A program made the translations under genes and the position numbers. From the NCBI RefSeq assembly GCF_000716535.1, contig NZ_JNWV01000012.1, positions 62,001 to 126,000 on the forward strand: a stretch of DNA of 64,000 nucleotides. Reading direction: 5' to 3'. The notes beneath the pieces are model-generated. The model searched no databases and was not told the origin of the DNA. It saw only the letters and a program-made list of their open reading frames with translations. The DNA comes from Streptomyces flaveolus. GTDB taxonomy: Bacteria; Actinomycetota; Actinomycetes; Streptomycetales; Streptomycetaceae. Below, one piece after another: positions 60,284 to 64,000 of this stretch. Position 1 is the stretch's first letter; the number at the start of each line of letters is the position of its first letter.

Positions 60284-61435
60284 ATGTACGACGAAGAGCA
60301 GCAACCCGAGCACGGCCCCCTCGCCGGGTTCACCGTGGGCGTCACCGCCGCGCGCCGGGCCGAGGAGCTGGGCGCCCTGCTCCAGCGGCGCGGCGCCACC
60401 GTTCTGCACGCCCCCGCCCTGCGGATCGTGCCGCTCGCGGACGACGGCGAACTGCTCGCCGCCACGAAGGAGATCATCGACCAGGTGCCGGACGTCGTGG
60501 TCGCCACCACGGCGATCGGCTTCCGCGGCTGGGTCGAGGCCGCCGACGGCTGGGGCCTCGGCGAACAGTTGCTGGGCCGGCTGCGCGGGGTCCGCCTGCT
60601 GGCCCGCGGCCCCAAGGTCAAGGGCGCGATCCGCGCGGCAGGCCTCACCGAGGAATGGTCACCCTCTTCCGAATCCCTGGCCGAGGTACTGGACCGCCTC
60701 CTGGAGGAGGGTGTCGACGGCGACCGCATCGCCGTGCAGCTCCACGGCGAGCCGCTCCCCGGCTTCGTGGAGTCGCTGCGCGCCGCCGGGGCGGAAGTGG
60801 TGCCCGTCCCGGTCTACCGCTGGATGCCCCCCGAGGACCTCAGCCCGCTCGACCGGCTCCTGGACGCGGCCGTCACCCGCGGCGTGGACGCCCTCACCTT
60901 CACCAGCGCCCCCGCGGCGGCCTCCCTCCTCTCCCGCGCGGAGGACCGCGGCCTGCTGGACGACCTGCTGTCCGCCCTGGCCCACGACGTCCTCCCCGCC
61001 TGTGTGGGCCCGGTCACCGCGATCCCGCTCCAGGCCCGCGGGGTGGACACGGTCCAGCCGGAACGCTTCCGCCTCGGCCCGCTGGTCCAGCTCCTGTGCC
61101 AGGAGCTCCCGGCCCGCGCCCGGTCCCTGCCCATCGCCGGGCACCGGGTGGAGATCCGCGGCCACGCGGTCCTGGTCGACGGCGACCTCAAGCCGGTCCC
61201 CCCGGCCGGCATGTCCCTCCTGCGCGCCCTCGCCCGCCGCCCCGGCTGGGTCGTCCCCCGCGCCGACCTCCTCCGCGCCCTCCCCGGCGCGGGCCGCGAC
61301 GAACACGCCGTCGAGACGGCGATGGCCCGTCTCCGCACGGCCCTCGGCGCCCCGAAGCTGATCCAGACGGTGGTGAAGCGGGGCTACCGGCTGGCCCTGG
61401 ACCCGGCGGCGGACGCGAAGTACTCGGACGCGTGA
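60284..61435 (+). CDS. nnaR: Uroporphyrinogen-III synthase/OmpR-type DNA-binding fusion (NnaR)
   Basis: 383 residues. Residues 1-265 carry a HemD-like domain (GFTVGVTAARRAEELGALLQ, FTSAPAAASLL, PACVGPVTAIPLQARG in part). Residues 285-375 are a winged helix of the OmpR C-terminal type: RALARRPGWVVPRADLLRAL and VETAMARLRTALG. In S. coelicolor the homologue NnaR works with GlnR in nitrate/nitrite assimilation, and it lies beside narK as here. A heme-pathway enzyme domain fused to a regulator is unusual. Confidence 0.92.
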   Translation: MYDEEQQPEHGPLAGFTVGVTAARRAEELGALLQRRGATVLHAPALRIVPLADDGELLAATKEIIDQVPDVVVATTAIGFRGWVEAADGWGLGEQLLGRLRGVRLLARGPKVKGAIRAAGLTEEWSPSSESLAEVLDRLLEEGVDGDRIAVQLHGEPLPGFVESLRAAGAEVVPVPVYRWMPPEDLSPLDRLLDAAVTRGVDALTFTSAPAAASLLSRAEDRGLLDDLLSALAHDVLPACVGPVTAIPLQARGVDTVQPERFRLGPLVQLLCQELPARARSLPIAGHRVEIRGHAVLVDGDLKPVPPAGMSLLRALARRPGWVVPRADLLRALPGAGRDEHAVETAMARLRTALGAPKLIQTVVKRGYRLALDPAADAKYSDA

Positions 61436-61504
61436 GCCGGCGTCCGGACCCTGTTCACAAGTAGGTGGCCGAGTGGACGTAGAGGCACTCGTGCCGCGGG
61501 ACGA

Positions 61505-61755
61505 TCAAAGAGAAACGGCGCGCGGTTCCGCCATCGCCGTGCGGAACCCGGGGTCGTCCCGGCTGCCGGCGTTGTGCAGGGCGACGAGGGCGGCCTGGCA
61601 GCGGGAACGCAGGTCGGGTCGCCGCTCGATCTCCACCTGTGCCTGCCAGTAAGCGAGCCAGTACTGAAGGTGCGCGCCAGCGCGATGCGAACCGCCGCCG
61701 GAGTTCCCTCGGGGTGCGGGATCAGCTCGTGGCCGTAGTCCGGTTGTGTGATCAC
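61505..61755 (-). pseudogene. Frameshifted DUF6247-like gene
   Basis: The GTG-start frame at 61755 reads ITQPDYGHELIPHPEGTPAAVRIALA, the start of a family common beside ATPase/XRE genes in streptomycetes. Then the frame changes: the continuing homology HLQYWLAYWQAQVEIERRPDLR (in part), RCQAALVALHNAGSRDDPGFRTAMAE lies one frame over. The junction is near 61675, with the middle part of the family missing. The last residues also look out of frame. So it appears truncated by a deletion and frameshift. Confidence 0.6.
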
Positions 61756-61805
61756 GCGGCCGCTCCTCCGTGCGCACGTGCTCGGCTTCCTGCACGTACT
61801 GGGCA

Positions 61806-62282
61806 TCACGGACAGCGACCTGGCGTCCGGCGCGGCCGTACCCCGCCCACCTCGAACCACAGCAGCTTCCCGGCGCCCCGGTCCAGCGGGCTGTCGGCCA
61901 GGGACAGGCCGCCCCAGGAGTCGGCGTACTCCTGCACGAGGTGCAGCCCGCGCCCCTCTTCGGCGTCCAGCGGTGGCACCGGAACGCGATCCCAGGGCGG
62001 CTGCCCGAAAGGCGCCGGGATGCACGGGTGACTGTCCCAGACGCCGACCCGCAGCCGGCCGTCCGCGAGGGCGGTGAGCCGGAGGGAGGTGGGGCCGGTG
62101 CTGTGCCGGTAGGCGTTGCCGACCAGCTCGGACGTCAACAGTTCCACGGTGTCCAGGACTTCGTGTCTGTCGTGCCCGTTCAGCACGGCCCGTACGGTCA
62201 TACGTGCGACGCGTGCCGCGCGGGGATCATGCGGCAGCCGAAGGGCGTACACCCAGGTGTCGGGCAGGGATACGGTGCCCAT
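61806..62282 (-). CDS. ATP-binding protein, RsbW/HATPase-like
   Basis: 158 residues. The HATPase N-box is LLTSELVGNAYRHSTGP, the D-box VGVWDSHP and the G-box GRGLHLVQEYADSWGG. Such single-domain GHKL kinases are standard partners of the XRE and DUF397 genes in streptomycete development loci (WhiJ/AbaA type). Divergent from the XRE gene across 228 bases that contain a perfect operator-like palindrome. The C-terminal tail (RPRRTPGRCP) is unlike the usual ending and may be altered. Confidence 0.85.
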   Translation of the reverse strand: MGTVSLPDTWVYALRLPHDPRAARVARMTVRAVLNGHDRHEVLDTVELLTSELVGNAYRHSTGPTSLRLTALADGRLRVGVWDSHPCIPAPFGQPPWDRVPVPPLDAEEGRGLHLVQEYADSWGGLSLADSPLDRGAGKLLWFEVGGVRPRRTPGRCP

Positions 62283-62418
62283 GAAAACCTCCGGTGAGAG
62301 AAGGGAACGGGCTCGCTCAACTGGTCACGCCGGGCGGTGGCTCTGCCTGCGGAGCAGGTGCGCTTCCGGCTTACGAGCGCTGGGAGTTGAGGGGTACGTC
62401 GTAACCGTAGGGCAGCTG

Positions 62419-62434
62419 GTTAGATGCATCTAAC
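62419..62434. promoter_or_regulatory. 16 bp palindrome, operator for the XRE gene
   Basis: GTTAGATGCATCTAAC is a perfect 16 bp palindrome, with an imperfect second copy (CTAGATGCGTCC) starting at 62443. It lies 77 bases before the XRE start and 137 bases before the ATPase start, so it can control both. Confidence 0.65.
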
Positions 62435-62510
62435 GGAACTGGCTAGATGCGTCCATACTTCACTCTTGTGAGGGAGCGCAACGCCGCTTCGCGGCCGGGA
62501 AGGAGACGTC

Positions 62511-63365
62511 GTGCCGCCCACCAACAGCCCTACGCTGCGGCAGCGAAGGCTGGGTGCAGAGCTGCGAAAACTCCGGGAGCGGGCGGGACTCACCGCCACA
62601 GGTGCCGCCGAACTGCTCGGCGTCAACCAGTCGCGTGTCAGCATGATCGAAACCGGCCGCACGCCCATCAGTGCGGACCGGCTGCGCTCCATGGCGCACG
62701 TCTACGACTGCTCGGATGAAGCGCTCATCGACGCCCTTGCCGCGATGACGGGACGACGCGCCCGTGGCTGGTGGGAGGAGTACCGCGAACACCTGCCTGC
62801 CGCGCTGGTCGACCTGGCCGAACTGGAGCACCATGCCACCGCGTTGCGGGTGGCACTCATGATCCATATCCCGGCACTTCTGCAGACCACCGACCACGCC
62901 CGTGCCATCTTGCAGTCGGCAGCACCGCCGATGCGGCAGTACGAGATCGAACACCGCCTCACACACCGCATGAAGCGGCAGGGCGTGCTGCACAGGACGG
63001 ATCCCCCGCCGTACACCGCGGTCATCCACGAATCGGCGCTCCACATGAACTTCGGTGGCCCGGCCGTAGCCCGGGGGCAGCTCAAGCACCTGCTCGACAT
63101 GAGCGAACTCCCGCACGTCACCGTTCGCGTCATCACCTTCGGAGCGGACGACTTCCCGACCACCGGCCAGCCCTTCGACTATGTCGAGGGCCCCGTCCCA
63201 CAGCTCGACACCGTTCAGCTGGACTCGCATCACGGCGCCTGTGAATTCATCGACGCCGAGGCTCCGCTGAACAAGTACCGGGCTGTGCTGAACCGGATGG
63301 AGTCCTGCGCGCTCGATCCCGCCGAGACGCGCGACTTCATCCATCACCGCATCCAGAACCTGTAA
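62511..63365 (+). CDS. XRE helix-turn-helix regulator, DUF5753 (Scr1-like)
   Basis: 284 residues. The N-terminal HTH has RLGAELRKLRERAGLTATGAAELLGVNQSRVSMIETGRTPI (in parts). The C-terminal DUF5753 domain includes ALMIHIPALLQTTDHARAIL (in part), YTAVIHESALHM and VEGPVPQLDTVQLD. Family members behave like antitoxin or activator partners of DUF397 proteins. GTG 62511 follows AAGGAG. It is 9 bases from the DUF397 gene, an operon. Confidence 0.93.
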   Translation: MPPTNSPTLRQRRLGAELRKLRERAGLTATGAAELLGVNQSRVSMIETGRTPISADRLRSMAHVYDCSDEALIDALAAMTGRRARGWWEEYREHLPAALVDLAELEHHATALRVALMIHIPALLQTTDHARAILQSAAPPMRQYEIEHRLTHRMKRQGVLHRTDPPPYTAVIHESALHMNFGGPAVARGQLKHLLDMSELPHVTVRVITFGADDFPTTGQPFDYVEGPVPQLDTVQLDSHHGACEFIDAEAPLNKYRAVLNRMESCALDPAETRDFIHHRIQNL

Positions 63366-63374
63366 GGAGAAACC

Positions 63375-63578
63375 ATGCCGACCCTCCACTGGCGGAAGTC
63401 CACCTACAGCTCCGACGGCTCGAACTGCGTGGAGATAGCCACCACCCCCACCACCATCCACATCCGCGACTCCAAGACCCCCACCGCCCGCCACCTCACC
63501 CTCACCCCCTCCACCTGGGCGGACTTCCTTCCCTGCCTCCGAGCGGACCAAGGCTCTGGAACTCCTCAAGTGGTTTGA
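63375..63578 (+). CDS. DUF397 protein
   Basis: 67 residues: LHWRKSTYSSDGSNCVEIA is the DUF397 signature, then IHIRDSKTP and the WADFLPCL end. It is cotranscribed with the XRE gene. These small proteins modulate development and antibiotic production in a XRE-dependent way in streptomycetes. Confidence 0.9.
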   Translation: MPTLHWRKSTYSSDGSNCVEIATTPTTIHIRDSKTPTARHLTLTPSTWADFLPCLRADQGSGTPQVV

Positions 63579-63610
63579 GACGGGCGGCTCCTCGCGTCCA
63601 CCCTGGCCGT

Positions 63611-63946
63611 ATGAAGGGACTCGCGGGATTCGGCAAGAAGCAAGACCTCGTGCTGGTCATCCGGGACTCGGACCTGGTCGCGGCCGCGCTGCGAGAGGCG
63701 TTGGACGGGGCTTCGGAAGCGGAGCGGGCGGGGCTGGAGCGGGCGGTCGCGCTCGTCGGGGCCACCGCCGGCGCCAGTGAGGGACGGCTGCGTGCCGACT
63801 GGGTCCGCGCCAGGCTGGCCGACGTCGGGTTCACCGGGGACCTCGCCTCCGTCGCCGCCGTGAAGGCACTGCGTCAGGCCGAGCCTGGTCTGAGCCTGCT
63901 GGCGGCCGTCCAGTTGCAGAAGGACGCCGTGGCCCATCGGGAGTAG
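63611..63946 (+). CDS. Hypothetical protein, 111 aa
   Basis: Helical, alanine-rich protein (VLVIRDSDLVAAALREALDG, EAERAGLERAVALVGATAG) without a membrane segment or known motif. The ATG at 63611 is the best start but has no clear ribosome site. It follows DUF397 by 32 bases. I do not recognise the family. Confidence 0.6.
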   Translation: MKGLAGFGKKQDLVLVIRDSDLVAAALREALDGASEAERAGLERAVALVGATAGASEGRLRADWVRARLADVGFTGDLASVAAVKALRQAEPGLSLLAAVQLQKDAVAHRE

Positions 63947-63950
63947 GTGG

Positions 63951-64000
63951 TCAGCCGACCGGCGTCGCCTCCGGGATCGGGGGCCGCTCCGCCGGCGGTG
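63951..64000 (-). CDS. Partial C-terminus of a further minus-strand gene
   Basis: A stop at 63951-63953 closes a frame open to the end of the window, giving about 15 residues rich in Pro (PPAERPPIPEATPVG). This could be the C-terminus of a gene beyond the window. Very little can be said. Confidence 0.3.
   Translation of the reverse strand, partial: PPAERPPIPEATPVG

Overview
This 64 kb window is high-GC actinobacterial chromosome, almost certainly Streptomyces. The reasons are GTG/TTG starts with strong GGAGG sites, extreme third-position GC, a SsgA-like sporulation protein, DasR (dre) operators on N-acetylglucosamine genes, an ATPase/XRE/DUF397 triad, and a sigma-U/RsuA pair. From memory, the gene order matches the core-chromosome segment of S. 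coelicolor and its relatives around SCO2900-SCO2965; that comparison was not computed. The region is mostly housekeeping and developmental. I see no phage, conjugative element or antibiotic cluster.

Layout. 1-3.1 kb: end of an ABC exporter operon, a DUF1707 protein, a lipoprotein, RNase PH. 3.1-6.3 kb: GlcNAc phosphotransferase genes nagF, nagE1 and nagE2 under dre operators. 6.3-12 kb: a metallo-hydrolase, a membrane-anchored PemK-like protein, a lipoprotein, the protein-thiocarboxylate cysteine pathway (mec, a 31-codon leader peptide, cysO, cysM) and an amino-acid permease. 12.2-15.7 kb: DUF2017-clpS diverging from NAD salvage (pncB, pncA). 15.8-24.8 kb: a secreted M6 metalloprotease, a possibly iron-regulated small membrane protein, two RDD proteins, ssgG, a GlcD-type oxidase and a TPR protein. 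24.8-27.4 kb: hppD diverging from an Lrp regulator, and a Lon-domain protein. 27.4-34.5 kb: an enolase-superfamily N-acylamino-acid racemase, GNAT acyltransferase, PucR regulator, M20 deacylase, APC permease and IclR regulator, which together look like a D- to L-amino-acid conversion module. 35-41 kb: helicase, MFS exporter, a broken and an intact tRNA-Cys, GNAT and a double-domain SUKH-type protein. 41-46.3 kb: a three-subunit molybdenum hydroxylase operon with odd features. 46.5-53.2 kb: GH20 hexosaminidase with a dre site, DUF3039, YqgE, murA, HU and malic enzyme. 53.6-57.4 kb: HelD-like helicase, rsuA, sigU. 57.7-61.4 kb: CGNR regulator, nitrate transporter narK and nnaR. 61.5-64 kb: a broken DUF6247-like gene, the ATPase/XRE/DUF397 triad and unknowns.

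Most promising for new biology: (i) the racemase/acyltransferase/deacylase/permease locus, which cannot be explained by menaquinone synthesis because streptomycetes use the futalosine route; (ii) the molybdenum hydroxylase whose catalytic-glutamate motif reads GAKSVSAVP and whose 2Fe-2S subunit carries a disordered N-terminus of about 410 residues; (iii) the cysteine locus with an apparently leaderless Cys-containing leader peptide and a CysO that ends in Gly-Gly-Met-Arg; (iv) an iron-box-like site before a 78-residue membrane protein; and (v) two dispersed intergenic repeat families, a GH16 relic and an insertion-disrupted tRNA-Cys.
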